From NCBI RefSeq assembly GCF_947503125.1, contig NZ_CANNCR010000001.1, positions 62,001 through 126,000 on the forward strand: DNA of 64,000 nucleotides, written 5' to 3'. The stretch comes from an uncultured Metabacillus sp. (GTDB lineage: Bacteria; Bacillota; Bacilli; Bacillales; Bacillaceae). This document shows, in pieces, positions 53,950 through 63,295 of the stretch. The notes beneath the pieces are model-generated. The model saw only the letters and a list, made by a program, of their open reading frames with translations, made no database searches and was not told the origin of the DNA. A program made the translations under genes and the position numbers. The number at the start of each line of letters is the position of its first letter. Positions within the stretch are counted from its first letter, which is position 1.

Positions 53950-55278
53950 TTGAGGAAGATTTATGTACTAGACACAAATGTATTGTTGCAAGATCCGAAT
54001 TCCATTTTTTCTTTTGAAGAAAATGAAGTAGTCATTCCGGCAGTTGTTTTAGAGGAAGTGGATTCAAAAAAACGCTATATGGACGAAATAGGCCGTAATG
54101 CAAGACAAGTATCAAAACTTATTGATCAATTAAGAGAATCTGGGAAATTGCATGAAAAAATTCCTTTGCCAAATGGAGGGTCATTAAGAATTGAATTGAA
54201 TCATCGATCATTCCATCAGCTTCAAGAAATCTTTGTTGAAAAAACAAATGATAATCGCATTTTAGCTGTTGCAAAAAATTTATCATTAGAGGAGCAAACA
54301 AAGGAAAATGGCCGAGCTGTTATTTTAGTTAGCAAGGATACATTAGTTCGTGTTAAAGCAGATGCAATCGGGTTAATCGCAGAAGATTTTCTTAGTGATC
54401 GAGTAGTTGAAATTGATCATATATATACGGGGTTCCTTGATTTGTATATAAGTGGTGAAAATCTTAATCGTTTTTACGAAAAAAATGAACTTGTTCTTTC
54501 TGAATTAACGAATCATCCTTTTTATCCAAATCAATTTGTTGTAATGAAGGACGCTTTAGGCGGTTCCTCATCAGCAATTGGCAAAGTCGATCAATCTGGA
54601 AAAAAAATCCAGCGTCTTGTTTTTGACCATGATCACATTTGGGGAATCCGTCCTAGAAATGTGCAGCAAACGATGGCATTGGAGCTTCTCCTTCGAACCG
54701 ATATTCCATTGGTTACGTTAATCGGTAAGGCAGGTACGGGGAAAACATTGCTTGCCCTTGCAGCGGGACTGATGCAAACGGAAGATTTAGGTATTTATAA
54801 AAAATTATTAGTTGCCAGGCCAATTGTACCTGTTGGAAAAGATTTAGGGTTTTTACCAGGTGAAAAAGAGGAGAAGTTAAGGCCATGGATGCAGCCGATC
54901 TATGATAATTTAGAATACTTATTTAATACGAAAAAACCGGGAGAACTTGATGCGATTTTAGCTGGAATGGGTTCGATTGAAGTGGAAGCACTAACCTATA
55001 TTAGAGGCAGAAGCATTCCCGAGCAAATTATTCTGATTGATGAAGCACAAAATTTAACGAAACACGAGGTTAAAACAATTTTAACTCGTGTAGGAGAAAG
55101 AAGTAAAATTGTGTTAATGGGAGACCCGGAACAAATTGACCATCCATATTTAGATGAATATAATAATGGTCTTACGTATGTCGTTGAAAAATTTAAGGAT
55201 CAGCCAATCGCAGGTCATGTCAGACTTGTTAAAGGAGAGCGCTCCGGTTTGGCGCAACTAGCAGCCGATCTTCTATAA
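53950..55278 (+). CDS. ylaK: PIN-PhoH-like protein YlaK
   Basis: This 442-residue fusion protein has an N-terminal PIN nuclease domain (about 1-145, Asp8 in VLDTNVLLQ) and a PhoH-type ATPase (about 225-440). The ATPase has Walker A GKAGTGKT (259-266) and Walker B IILIDEAQNL near 355. Such PhoH2 proteins can have RNA helicase and RNase activity. TTG at 53950 has AGGAGG seven bases upstream. Synteny supports ylaK. Confidence 0.9.
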   Translation: MRKIYVLDTNVLLQDPNSIFSFEENEVVIPAVVLEEVDSKKRYMDEIGRNARQVSKLIDQLRESGKLHEKIPLPNGGSLRIELNHRSFHQLQEIFVEKTNDNRILAVAKNLSLEEQTKENGRAVILVSKDTLVRVKADAIGLIAEDFLSDRVVEIDHIYTGFLDLYISGENLNRFYEKNELVLSELTNHPFYPNQFVVMKDALGGSSSAIGKVDQSGKKIQRLVFDHDHIWGIRPRNVQQTMALELLLRTDIPLVTLIGKAGTGKTLLALAAGLMQTEDLGIYKKLLVARPIVPVGKDLGFLPGEKEEKLRPWMQPIYDNLEYLFNTKKPGELDAILAGMGSIEVEALTYIRGRSIPEQIILIDEAQNLTKHEVKTILTRVGERSKIVLMGDPEQIDHPYLDEYNNGLTYVVEKFKDQPIAGHVRLVKGERSGLAQLAADLL

Positions 55279-55307
55279 TCCTGTAAGGATTGTTCATGTA
55301 ATGGCAA

Positions 55308-55332
55308 AAGGGCGGTTTATCCGCCCTTATGA
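55308..55332. terminator. Convergent terminator ylaK/ylaL
   Basis: AAGGGCGG and CCGCCCTT form a perfect stem around TTTAT. The T run is on the minus strand. Confidence 0.75.
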
Positions 55333-55341
55333 ATGTAATCA

Positions 55342-55839
55342 TCAAATAACATTAATTTCCTTTACATGCTTGATTGGCTCGGAAGCATTTGATCCATCGC
55401 CGAAATAAACATGAATTGGTCCATCTTCTTTTAATGGCTTACCTTTTATACTAAATCCTAATATAATGTCAAATGCTTCCTCAATCGGTACCGATAAAGG
55501 TCCGCTATCTGTCATAAATTGTACGCTTGATGCTCCAGCCTGGATTCCTGCATTTTCTAGAAATGGCTTTAAAGGAATCCCGAAAGTTCCATTTAACACT
55601 TTTTGTTTTTCATATTTTTGTTCGGATTTTAAGGTAGGAGGGTAGATGGCCCCTTCACGTATTTCTCTTTCCCAATGCTTTGATACAGACTTTGTATACT
55701 CTTCAAGTTCATCTTTTATTTCTTGCTCTTGAATAAAATAGGTGGTTAAATCAACCTTTCTGTCATCGAAAATCCATACTCCTGGATCCAGTGTGATCTG
55801 ATAGTCCACCTTGCCTTTAATCATAACGATTGTTTCCAT
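55342..55839 (-). CDS. ylaL: YlaL-like conserved protein
   Basis: This 165-residue soluble protein starts METIVMIKGKVDYQITLDPG with beta-rich sequence. A charged middle (QKYEKQKVLNG) and a C-terminal domain with IEEAFDIILGFSIKGKPL follow. No catalytic motif is visible. ATG at 55839 follows AAGGGGTGTATATA. The name rests on position between ylaK and ylaN. Function unknown. Confidence 0.68.
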   Translation of the reverse strand: METIVMIKGKVDYQITLDPGVWIFDDRKVDLTTYFIQEQEIKDELEEYTKSVSKHWEREIREGAIYPPTLKSEQKYEKQKVLNGTFGIPLKPFLENAGIQAGASSVQFMTDSGPLSVPIEEAFDIILGFSIKGKPLKEDGPIHVYFGDGSNASEPIKHVKEINVI

Positions 55840-56032
55840 TATATACACCCCTTACCACGCAAGTATAAGCTTTAATAATTAATTTGTCACTTGTTATGAC
55901 AATGAAATTTCAAAGTTCATCTAGATTGATGCAATTTTAGAAGATTAAATGGTTTGTCCTTGCTTTTTAAACGATTTGGATTTAATATTAATACATAGAA
56001 TAGGGTAATCGCTCGGAAACGGAGGGATTAAA

Positions 56033-56314
56033 TTGGCGTCTGAGATTGCTGTTGATCATCGAGAAAAGGCACTTGCGGTTTTAAAGGCAGATGCTGATAA
56101 GATCATGAAATTGATTAAGGTCCAAATGGATAATTTAACGATGCCTCAATGTCCTCTTTATGAAGAGGTTTTAGATACTCAAATGTTTGGCTTATCTAGG
56201 GAAATAGACTTCGCTGTAAGGCTGGGATTAATTGAGGAACGTGAAGGAAAAGAGCTGCTCGATTCACTGGAGCGAGAGTTGTCTGCATTACATGATGCAT
56301 TTACAGCCAAATAA
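56033..56314 (+). CDS. ylaN: YlaN, UPF0358 small protein
   Basis: This 93-residue all-helical protein starts [20 protein letters not shown] and has [26 protein letters not shown], a strongly conserved block of the family. YlaN proteins of Bacillus and Staphylococcus have been reported to bind iron and the repressor Fur. TTG start follows GGAGGGATTAAA. A strong terminator follows. Confidence 0.9.
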   Translation: MASEIAVDHREKALAVLKADADKIMKLIKVQMDNLTMPQCPLYEEVLDTQMFGLSREIDFAVRLGLIEEREGKELLDSLERELSALHDAFTAK

Positions 56315-56321
56315 AGATTCA

Positions 56322-56358
56322 AAACTCAAACTAACATCAAGTAAGTTTGAGTTTTTTT
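56322..56358 (+). terminator. Terminator of ylaN
   Basis: AAACTCAAACT and AGTTTGAGTTT form a perfect 11-base stem followed by TTTT. Confidence 0.92.
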
Positions 56359-56644
56359 ATTTTACGTGAAATCATTGTTTAAAAAAGTACTTTTAAACGG
56401 TGAAAGATTAAGTAGGTTACAGTGCCATCAGATTAAAAGCACTAATTGTTGAATTTAACAAGCGAGTTTCACAACGCCTTTTAAATAAAGCGAGTAGAAA
56501 AGAAATATGGATGAAATATATTTGTAATGTTAATTATTCCTGATAAATGTTATGTTTTTAAAGGAATTTCATTTTTACAAAGCGAAGATATAGTAAAATA
56601 AAAACAACATAGAATAAACCCCATGATTAGATAAGGAAGAGATA
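56359..56644 (+). other. ftsW upstream region
   Basis: About 285 AT-rich bases have no ORF with a ribosome binding site. TAAAAT near 56595 with TTTTTA 16 bases earlier could be a weak promoter. Nothing else can be named. Confidence 0.35.
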
Positions 56645-57865
56645 ATGATGATTAAAAAAATTCTAAAATCCTATGATTATTCATTAATATTAGCAATTAT
56701 ATTATTGTGTGCTTTTGGACTTGTTATGGTCTATAGTTCAAGCATGATAACAGCTGTTGCTCGTTACGGATTTGAGCCGGATCATTTTTATCAACGACAA
56801 AAACTGGCTCTGCTTGCTGGTGGATTGGCATTTATTGCCATGATGATTTTTCCATATAGAGCATTCTTAAACAGCAATATTTTAAAGCTTATTGTCTTTG
56901 GATCAATTGGCTTATTGGGATCTTTATTTTTTATCGGTCATGTTGCAGGTGGTGCACAAAGCTGGATAAGACTTGGGGGAATGAATCTTCAACCAGGTGA
57001 ATTTGTCAAGCTTAGTGTCATTATTTATTTAGCAGCAGTTTATGATAAAAAACAATCATACATAGATGAGTTTGGCAGAGGGGTTTTGCCTCCGCTTATA
57101 TTTACAGGGGTCATTTGCTTTTTTGTTTTAATACAGCCTGATTTTGGTACAACGTTTATTATAGCAATGATTGCTGTATGCATGATCATTTCTTCTGGGA
57201 TGGCCGTTAAGAGTATAGGTAAACTTATTTCTCTTGTTTTATTATTCGGTGTGCTAATGTCTCCTTACATCATTTGGAAAGGTATTTTTAGTAAGGAGCA
57301 ACTAAGTCGTTTTGTTGGAGTAGCTGATCCATTTGCCCATGAAGGTGGAGCAGGGTATCAATTGGTTAATTCCTTCTATGCTATTGGTTCAGGTGGACTT
57401 ACAGGATTAGGATTGGGGCAAAGTGTACAAAAGTACGGATATTTGCCAGAATCACATACAGATTTTATTATGGCAGTCATTGCTGAGGAGCTAGGAATAT
57501 TTGGTGTATTATTCGTATTGATTCTTCTTTCTTTTATTGTATTGAAAGGTTTTTCAATTGCTAGGAAATGTCAAGATCCTTTCGGTACATTGCTTGCAGT
57601 TGGTATTTCTAGTATGATCGCGATTCAAGCGCTGATTAATTTAGGGGGGCTTACAGGGTTAATTCCTATTACCGGTGTTCCACTGCCGTTTATCAGTTAT
57701 GGCGGTTCTTCGATCCTTCTATTACTTATTTCAATGGGATTGTTAGTCAATGTTTCAATGTTTACTAATTATCGTGAGACTTATCAAAAACCAGTTCCGC
57801 AAACAACCCAACCTGCTGCCGTGGTCAAGCCAATCCAACAAAAACGCAATTCTTCTATACGTTAA
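56645..57865 (+). CDS. ftsW: Septal peptidoglycan glycosyltransferase FtsW
   Basis: This 406-residue SEDS-family glycosyltransferase polymerises septal wall with its partner class B PBP. It has ten membrane helices. The large loop contains DPFAHEGGAGYQLVNSFYAIGSGGLTG and the PESHTDFIMAVIAEELG block with the catalytic-type Asp. The C-terminal GVPLPFISYGGSS motif is intact. Two ATG codons adjoin (56645, 56648) and AAGGA suits the first. It precedes pycA as in B. subtilis. Confidence 0.93.
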   Translation: MMIKKILKSYDYSLILAIILLCAFGLVMVYSSSMITAVARYGFEPDHFYQRQKLALLAGGLAFIAMMIFPYRAFLNSNILKLIVFGSIGLLGSLFFIGHVAGGAQSWIRLGGMNLQPGEFVKLSVIIYLAAVYDKKQSYIDEFGRGVLPPLIFTGVICFFVLIQPDFGTTFIIAMIAVCMIISSGMAVKSIGKLISLVLLFGVLMSPYIIWKGIFSKEQLSRFVGVADPFAHEGGAGYQLVNSFYAIGSGGLTGLGLGQSVQKYGYLPESHTDFIMAVIAEELGIFGVLFVLILLSFIVLKGFSIARKCQDPFGTLLAVGISSMIAIQALINLGGLTGLIPITGVPLPFISYGGSSILLLLISMGLLVNVSMFTNYRETYQKPVPQTTQPAAVVKPIQQKRNSSIR

Positions 57866-57882
57866 AGCAAAAAAATATTATG

Positions 57883-57909
57883 TTGCATTTTTGGTTAATG
57901 TGTTATACT
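57883..57909 (+). promoter_or_regulatory. Promoter of pycA
   Basis: TTGCAT and TATACT are 15 bases apart. TGT directly before TATACT gives an extended -10. It lies about 50 bases before the ATG. Confidence 0.5.
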
Positions 57910-57959
57910 ATTTTTTTAAAAAATGATGATGTTTTTGCATTGTCTTTAGGGGGATTAAA

Positions 57960-60900
57960 ATGGCACTTAGAAAGATTCAAAAACTATTAGTAGCAAACAG
58001 AGGAGAAATTGCCATTCGCGTTTTTCGTGCCTGTACGGAATTAAATATTCGTACAGTTGCAATTTATTCCAAAGAAGATTCAGGCTCCTACCATCGCTAT
58101 AAGGCTGATGAAGCTTATCTGGTAGGAGAAGGAAAAAAGCCGATTGATGCTTATTTAGATATTGAGGGCATCATTGAAATTGCAAAAAAGAATCACGTAG
58201 ATGCGATTCATCCAGGGTATGGCTTCCTATCAGAAAATATCCATTTTTCAAGACGGTGTGAAGAGGAAGGAATTATTTTTGTCGGTCCTGAATCCAAGCA
58301 TTTGGATATGTTTGGTGATAAAGTAAAGGCACGTACACAGGCTGAATTAGCTGGTATTCCAGTTATTCCTGGCAGTGACGGTCCTGTTTCGAGCCTGGAG
58401 GAAGTCATTCAATTTGGAGAAACTTATGGGTATCCTTTTATTATTAAAGCCGCTCTTGGCGGGGGCGGAAGAGGCATGAGAATCGTCCGCAGTGAAGCAG
58501 GTTTAAAGGAATCCTATGAACGTGCAAAATCCGAAGCGAAGGCTGCTTTTGGAAATGACGAAGTTTATGTCGAGAAATTTATTGAAAATCCAAAGCATAT
58601 TGAAGTTCAAATTTTTGGGGATAATGAAGGAACGATTGTTCACCTCTATGAAAGAGATTGCTCTGTTCAAAGACGACATCAGAAGGTAGTAGAGGTTGCC
58701 CCAAGCGTATCGCTTGGAGAAGACTTAAGAATGGAAATTTGTGAAGCAGCAGTAAAATTAATGAGAAATGTTCAGTACTTAAATGCCGGAACCGTAGAAT
58801 TTTTAGTATCTGGGAATGAGTTTTATTTCATTGAAGTAAATCCGCGTGTTCAAGTTGAGCATACTATTACAGAAATGATTACTGGCATTGACATTGTCCA
58901 AACACAAATAATGGTGGCACAAGGTTTTTCTCTTTCCAGCAAAGAGGTAGGAATTACTTCCCAAGAACAAATAAAAATCAATGGCTATGCGATTCAATCA
59001 CGTGTAACAACTGAGGATCCACTAAATAATTTTATGCCTGATACCGGAAAGATTATGGCCTATCGTTCAGGCGGAGGCTTTGGTGTTCGATTAGACGCAG
59101 GAAACGGATTCCAAGGGGCCGTTATCACACCGCACTATGATTCATTACTAGTAAAGCTTTCTACACATGCGCTAACATTTGAACAAGCTGCAGCCAAAAT
59201 GGTCAGAAATTTAAGGGAATTTCGAATTCGTGGAATTAAAACGAATATCCCGTTTTTAGAAAATGTCGTAAAGCATGAAGATTTTTTATCTGGTCAATAT
59301 AATACATCGTTTATTGATTCCACACCGGAGTTATTTGTGTTTCCGAAACGTAAGGACCGTGGAACGAAAATGCTTACGTATATAGGAAATGTTACAGTGA
59401 ATGGATTTCCCGGAATCGGTGAGAAGAAGAAACCGGTATTTGATAAGCCTATCATTCCGAAGGTAAAATACTCCGAGACGTTTCCAAATGGGACAAAGCA
59501 AATTTTAACTGAGCATGGTGCTGATGGTCTTGTTAATTGGATTAAGGATCAAAAACAAGTCCTTTTAACCGACACAACATTTAGGGATGGTCATCAATCG
59601 TTATTAGCTACAAGAGTGCGTACGGCAGATTTAAAGCATATTGCCGAGCCGACTGCACGATTAATGCCTGATCTTTTTTCTTTAGAAATGTGGGGTGGTG
59701 CAACCTTTGATGTTGCCTATCGCTTCCTAAAAGAAGATCCATGGGAACGTCTTTTAACCATTCGTGAAAAGGTGCCGAATGTATTATTACAAATGCTATT
59801 GCGTGCATCAAATGCGGTAGGATATAAAAATTACCCTGATAATGTGATAAAAGAGTTTGTTGAAAAATCTGCATATGCAGGTATTGATGTATTCCGGATT
59901 TTTGACAGCCTAAACTGGGTAAAAGGTATGACATTAGCCATTGATGCAGTTCGTGAAACTGGGAAAATTGCTGAAGCGGCAATCTGTTACACCGGAGATA
60001 TTCTTGATCCAGCCAGACAAAAATATGATCTTAATTATTACAAGGATTTAGCAATGGAGCTTGAAAAATCAGGAGCCCACATCCTAGCGATTAAAGATAT
60101 GGCGGGACTGCTGAAACCGCAAGCTGCCTATAACTTAATTTCAACACTTAAAGAGTCTGTTAATATACCTATTCATCTTCATACACATGATACAAGCGGA
60201 AATGGGATAATTACTTATGCAAGAGCAATTGAAGCTGGTGTTGACATCGTGGATGTCGCGGTTAGCTCAATGGCCGGACTAACTTCTCAGCCTAGTGCGA
60301 ATTCGCTTTATTATGCATTAGAAGGAGTAGGACGCCAGCCAAAAGTTGATATCAATTCACTTGAGAAGCTTTCCCAATATTGGGAAGGTGTTAGAAAATA
60401 TTATGCTGCTTTTGAAAGCGGTATGAACTCGCCACATACTGAAATCTATATGCATGAAATGCCGGGAGGACAATATAGTAACCTTCAACAACAGGCAAAA
60501 GCTGTAGGGCTAGGGGAAAAATGGAATGAAGTAAAAGAAATGTACAGACGGGTAAATGATCTTTTTGGGGACATTGTGAAGGTAACGCCGTCTTCAAAAG
60601 TAGTAGGAGATATGGCTTTATTTATGGTGCAAAATAACCTCACAGAAGATGATATCTTTGAAAAAGGGGAAAGTATCGATTTTCCAGACTCTGTTATTGA
60701 ATTATTTGAAGGTTATTTAGGACAGCCGCATGGCGGATTCCCGAAAGAGTTACAGCGGATTATTTTAAAAGGTCGTAAGCCATTAACTGAGCGTCCTGGA
60801 GAACGGTTGGAGCCAGTGAATTTCCAAGCTATGAAGGAGGAGCTCTTCCATAGTCTAGGAAGACCGGTAACAAGCTTTGAAGCAATTGCGAATGCTCTTT

Positions 60901-61406
60901 ATCCGAAAGTGTTCTCTGAATATATCAAAACTTTTGAAGCGTATGGAGATATTTCCGTATTGGATACACCAACCTTTTTATATGGTATGAGATTAGGAGA
61001 AGAAATAGAGGTTGAGATTGAGCAAGGGAAAACCCTTATTGTTAAGCTTGTTTCAATTGGTGAACCGCAAGCTGACGGAACAAGAATTATTTATTTTGAA
61101 TTAAATGGACAGCCGCGTGAAGTCGTTATTAAGGATGAAAGTATTAAATCGACTGTTGTATCAAAGGTAAAAGCGGAAGTAGGAAATGAGGAGCAGATTG
61201 GTGCCACAATGCCTGGAACTGTTATAAAAGTCCTTGTTGAAAAAGGAGAAAAGGTTAATAAAGGTGACCATCTAATTATTACGGAAGCTATGAAAATGGA
61301 AACTACTGTCCAAGCACCGTTCGCAGGGACTGTAAATGCGATTCATGTCTCAAATGGTGAAGGTATACAAACGGGTGATTTATTAATTGAAATTATAAAA
61401 GGATAA
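57960..61406 (+). CDS. pycA: Pyruvate carboxylase
   Basis: This 1148-residue biotin enzyme makes oxaloacetate from pyruvate, bicarbonate and ATP. Biotin carboxylase domain (about 5-455) has AALGGGGRGMR as ATP loop, ERDCSVQRRHQKV and EVNPRVQVEHTITEM. The carboxyltransferase domain (about 530-830) has DTTFRDGHQSLLATRVRT and LHTHDTSGNG. The biotin carrier domain ends the protein with biotinylated Lys1112 in EAMKMET. Full-length single-chain form. It complements PDH in distributing pyruvate. Confidence 0.97.
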   Translation: MALRKIQKLLVANRGEIAIRVFRACTELNIRTVAIYSKEDSGSYHRYKADEAYLVGEGKKPIDAYLDIEGIIEIAKKNHVDAIHPGYGFLSENIHFSRRCEEEGIIFVGPESKHLDMFGDKVKARTQAELAGIPVIPGSDGPVSSLEEVIQFGETYGYPFIIKAALGGGGRGMRIVRSEAGLKESYERAKSEAKAAFGNDEVYVEKFIENPKHIEVQIFGDNEGTIVHLYERDCSVQRRHQKVVEVAPSVSLGEDLRMEICEAAVKLMRNVQYLNAGTVEFLVSGNEFYFIEVNPRVQVEHTITEMITGIDIVQTQIMVAQGFSLSSKEVGITSQEQIKINGYAIQSRVTTEDPLNNFMPDTGKIMAYRSGGGFGVRLDAGNGFQGAVITPHYDSLLVKLSTHALTFEQAAAKMVRNLREFRIRGIKTNIPFLENVVKHEDFLSGQYNTSFIDSTPELFVFPKRKDRGTKMLTYIGNVTVNGFPGIGEKKKPVFDKPIIPKVKYSETFPNGTKQILTEHGADGLVNWIKDQKQVLLTDTTFRDGHQSLLATRVRTADLKHIAEPTARLMPDLFSLEMWGGATFDVAYRFLKEDPWERLLTIREKVPNVLLQMLLRASNAVGYKNYPDNVIKEFVEKSAYAGIDVFRIFDSLNWVKGMTLAIDAVRETGKIAEAAICYTGDILDPARQKYDLNYYKDLAMELEKSGAHILAIKDMAGLLKPQAAYNLISTLKESVNIPIHLHTHDTSGNGIITYARAIEAGVDIVDVAVSSMAGLTSQPSANSLYYALEGVGRQPKVDINSLEKLSQYWEGVRKYYAAFESGMNSPHTEIYMHEMPGGQYSNLQQQAKAVGLGEKWNEVKEMYRRVNDLFGDIVKVTPSSKVVGDMALFMVQNNLTEDDIFEKGESIDFPDSVIELFEGYLGQPHGGFPKELQRIILKGRKPLTERPGERLEPVNFQAMKEELFHSLGRPVTSFEAIANALYPKVFSEYIKTFEAYGDISVLDTPTFLYGMRLGEEIEVEIEQGKTLIVKLVSIGEPQADGTRIIYFELNGQPREVVIKDESIKSTVVSKVKAEVGNEEQIGATMPGTVIKVLVEKGEKVNKGDHLIITEAMKMETTVQAPFAGTVNAIHVSNGEGIQTGDLLIEIIKG

Positions 61407-61527
61407 AAAGGCTGTCTCAAAAGGGTCATCTCCCACCAAACACTAAATATGTGGAACTATTTGAAATTCCAGTTCCTATATAAGTGTTAGAGAGATGACC
61501 CTTTAGTTTTGAGACAACCCTTTTTGA
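61405..61527 (+). terminator. Two-level GGCTGTCTCA terminator of pycA
   Basis: AAAAGGCTGTCTCAAAA pairs with TTTTGAGACAACCCTTTT, enclosing AGGGTCATCTC with GAGATGACCCT. A run of T follows. Confidence 0.85.
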
Positions 61528-61558
61528 AATTGTAAGTATAACTTTTTCTACTTAATTT

Positions 61559-61604
61559 TTGTGTCTAGCTCCTGGTGAATGCTTAGTTTTTTGCGTTTTT
61601 CTTA
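61559..61604 (+). repeat. Truncated structured repeat, copy 3
   Basis: GTGTCTAGCTCCTGG (left end) is joined within 45 bases to TTTGCGTTTTTCTTA (right end). The inner hairpins are missing. The right end again faces the 3' end of a minus-strand gene, here ctaA, 27 bases away. Confidence 0.6.
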
Positions 61605-61630
61605 ATATGCCATGAATGAATCAGAACCGC

Positions 61631-62542
61631 TTACTCTCCAGCATTTATTTTGCTTCTGCTTACTAGCAGAAGGAAGTAACTCAAAAGCCCGAATAAACAT
61701 GAAATGATTAAGGCGTGGGCTAATGAAATGTAAAGGTTTAAGCCCGTTACAACTATAAGAGCACCTGTAGTAACCTGCAGAGATATAAGAATAAAAGCAA
61801 TGACCCAACCCCAATAAATAATTTTTTGATGTTTATGGTGTTTAATAGCCTGCCAAGTCGCATATGCGATCCAAACAAAAATTAATCCTGCAGCGAAACG
61901 ATGCCCCATTTGAATCCATTCATGTAATGTTGCCGGCAACCCGCCAGTCCGGTTGCTGCATAAGGGCCATTTTGGACAAGCAAGACTTGCTTCTTTATGC
62001 CGAACATAAGCCCCTGTATAAACAACCAAATAAGAGTAGACAATAATACCGATCATATGAAACTTCATTTGCTTATCAATAATCAGTTTCTTTGCATCAA
62101 ACTTTTTATCTACCTCAAAGATTAACAATGTTAAAAGTAGTACAGACGCAAAGGATATAAGTGATATACCGAAATGAAGAGCAAGAACTGCATCTGATTG
62201 ACCCCACTTAACAGCAGCAGCACCAATTAATGCTTGTAAAACTAAGAAAAAAATCGATAGTAAACTTAAGAATTTTGTCTCTCTAATATGACCAATTTTT
62301 TTCCATGACCATATAGAAAGGATTAAAACTGTGATTCCTGCAAGTCCACTAACTAACCGATGACTTAATTCTACGACTAGCTCAAAGGTAATTTCACTTG
62401 GTACCAACTCGCCATGACATAATGGCCAAGAAGTTCCACATCCTGCACCTGACTCGGTTTTCGTCACTAAGGCTCCACCAATTAGAACAAACAGCATAAT
62501 AACTGTCGTCAATACGGCAAACCATTTAAGAGCACGTTGCAA
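61631..62542 (-). CDS. ctaA: Haem A synthase CtaA
   Basis: This 303-residue membrane enzyme oxidises the haem O methyl group to make haem A. It has eight membrane helices. The extracellular cysteine pair Cys35/Cys42 in GCGTSWPLC is present, then Glu58 and His61 in [11 protein letters not shown] second cysteine pair sits in LACPKWPLC, and later haem-ligand histidines include [11 protein letters not shown] at 62542 is preferred: AGTAGGTGAAC supplies the ribosome binding site and overlaps the upstream GTG at 62551. Divergent to ctaB. Confidence 0.93.
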   Translation of the reverse strand: MQRALKWFAVLTTVIMLFVLIGGALVTKTESGAGCGTSWPLCHGELVPSEITFELVVELSHRLVSGLAGITVLILSIWSWKKIGHIRETKFLSLLSIFFLVLQALIGAAAVKWGQSDAVLALHFGISLISFASVLLLTLLIFEVDKKFDAKKLIIDKQMKFHMIGIIVYSYLVVYTGAYVRHKEASLACPKWPLCSNRTGGLPATLHEWIQMGHRFAAGLIFVWIAYATWQAIKHHKHQKIIYWGWVIAFILISLQVTTGALIVVTGLNLYISLAHALIISCLFGLLSYFLLLVSRSKINAGE

Positions 62543-62599
62543 AATGTTCACCTACTTATATAGTTAAATGATAAAAAATATTTTGGTAAATACTCATCG

Positions 62600-62628
62600 A
62601 TAGTACACAATGTAATAGAAAAAGACAA
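62600..62628 (-). promoter_or_regulatory. Candidate promoter of ctaA
   Basis: On the minus strand TTGTCT (62628-62623) and TACTAT (62605-62600) are 17 bases apart, about 60 bases before the ctaA start. The -10 matches four of six. Confidence 0.4.
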
Positions 62629-62814
62629 TAAATTAGCTGAAAAGTTCACAAAACTATAAGATATAAGCAAAAGCGGGAGCTCATTGTCAAGCCTTTACAA
62701 GCTTAAAACGATCCGGAATAAAGGACGCTTTTTGTCTTCAATTCCGTAAAACTTTTCTACTATAAAATTTATAACAACATTTATAGTGTTTTATACAAAA
62801 AAGGTTGAATATTC

Positions 62815-63027
62815 ATGCGGAGTTTGCTAGAAATAAAAGGGGATAAATTTGAAGTATTGTCATTTTTTGAAATAGCACTGTTTAATTTGCCTGTTGATTT
62901 AACGTCTCAGCTGTTTCGGTTCCTCAACTACAATCAACTTAATGAATTAAGCTTTAATGTGAAATGGCAAAAGAAAAGCGGAATTCGTTATTTATCAAGA
63001 AATGCTTGTCGATCTATGATAAAATAA
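62815..63027 (+). CDS. Uncertain small ORF, 70 codons
   Basis: An ATG at 62815 has a weak AAAGGTTGA ahead of it and opens 70 codons (MRSLLEIKGDKFEVLSFFEI...). The product is a mixed hydrophobic and basic sequence without a recognised domain. It lies in the ctaA-ctaB divergent region, where B. subtilis has no gene as far as I recall. It could be a short protein or chance. Confidence 0.28.
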   Translation: MRSLLEIKGDKFEVLSFFEIALFNLPVDLTSQLFRFLNYNQLNELSFNVKWQKKSGIRYLSRNACRSMIK

Positions 63028-63078
63028 GAGGGCTTGTTTTTAAGTGGAAATCTATAGGTTTTTTTCAAAAAATGTCCT

Positions 63079-63122
63079 TTCACAATTTCGACAAAATTAC
63101 TTCATGAATTGTTCACAATTTC
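63079..63122 (+). promoter_or_regulatory. Paired 11-bp direct repeats upstream of ctaB
   Basis: TTCACAATTTC occurs at 63079-63089 and exactly again at 63112-63122, an offset of 33 bases or three helical turns. The complement GAAATTGTGAA resembles the TTGTGAA half-sites described for ResD, which controls cta genes in B. subtilis. Candidate activator sites for ctaB or ctaA. Confidence 0.5.
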
Positions 63123-63295
63123 TTGTGGAATTATGATTTAATAACAAGTAGACCGTTTTTAATTTGTCGATTTTTTAGTATCATAGGATATAGAAAATTA
63201 CTAGGTTGGAACCGCCTTCATCATGAGTGAAATTGAATGGGCATACATGAATGAAGAGAATTAGCATAATGATAAGAAAGTTAGGAGGTACAGAG

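Noticed and set aside
62660-62740. AAAGCGG...CGCTTTTT pairing upstream of the 70-codon ORF as a terminator
   Set aside because: The stem is short and interrupted with a long unpaired loop, and no gene ends nearby on the plus strand.
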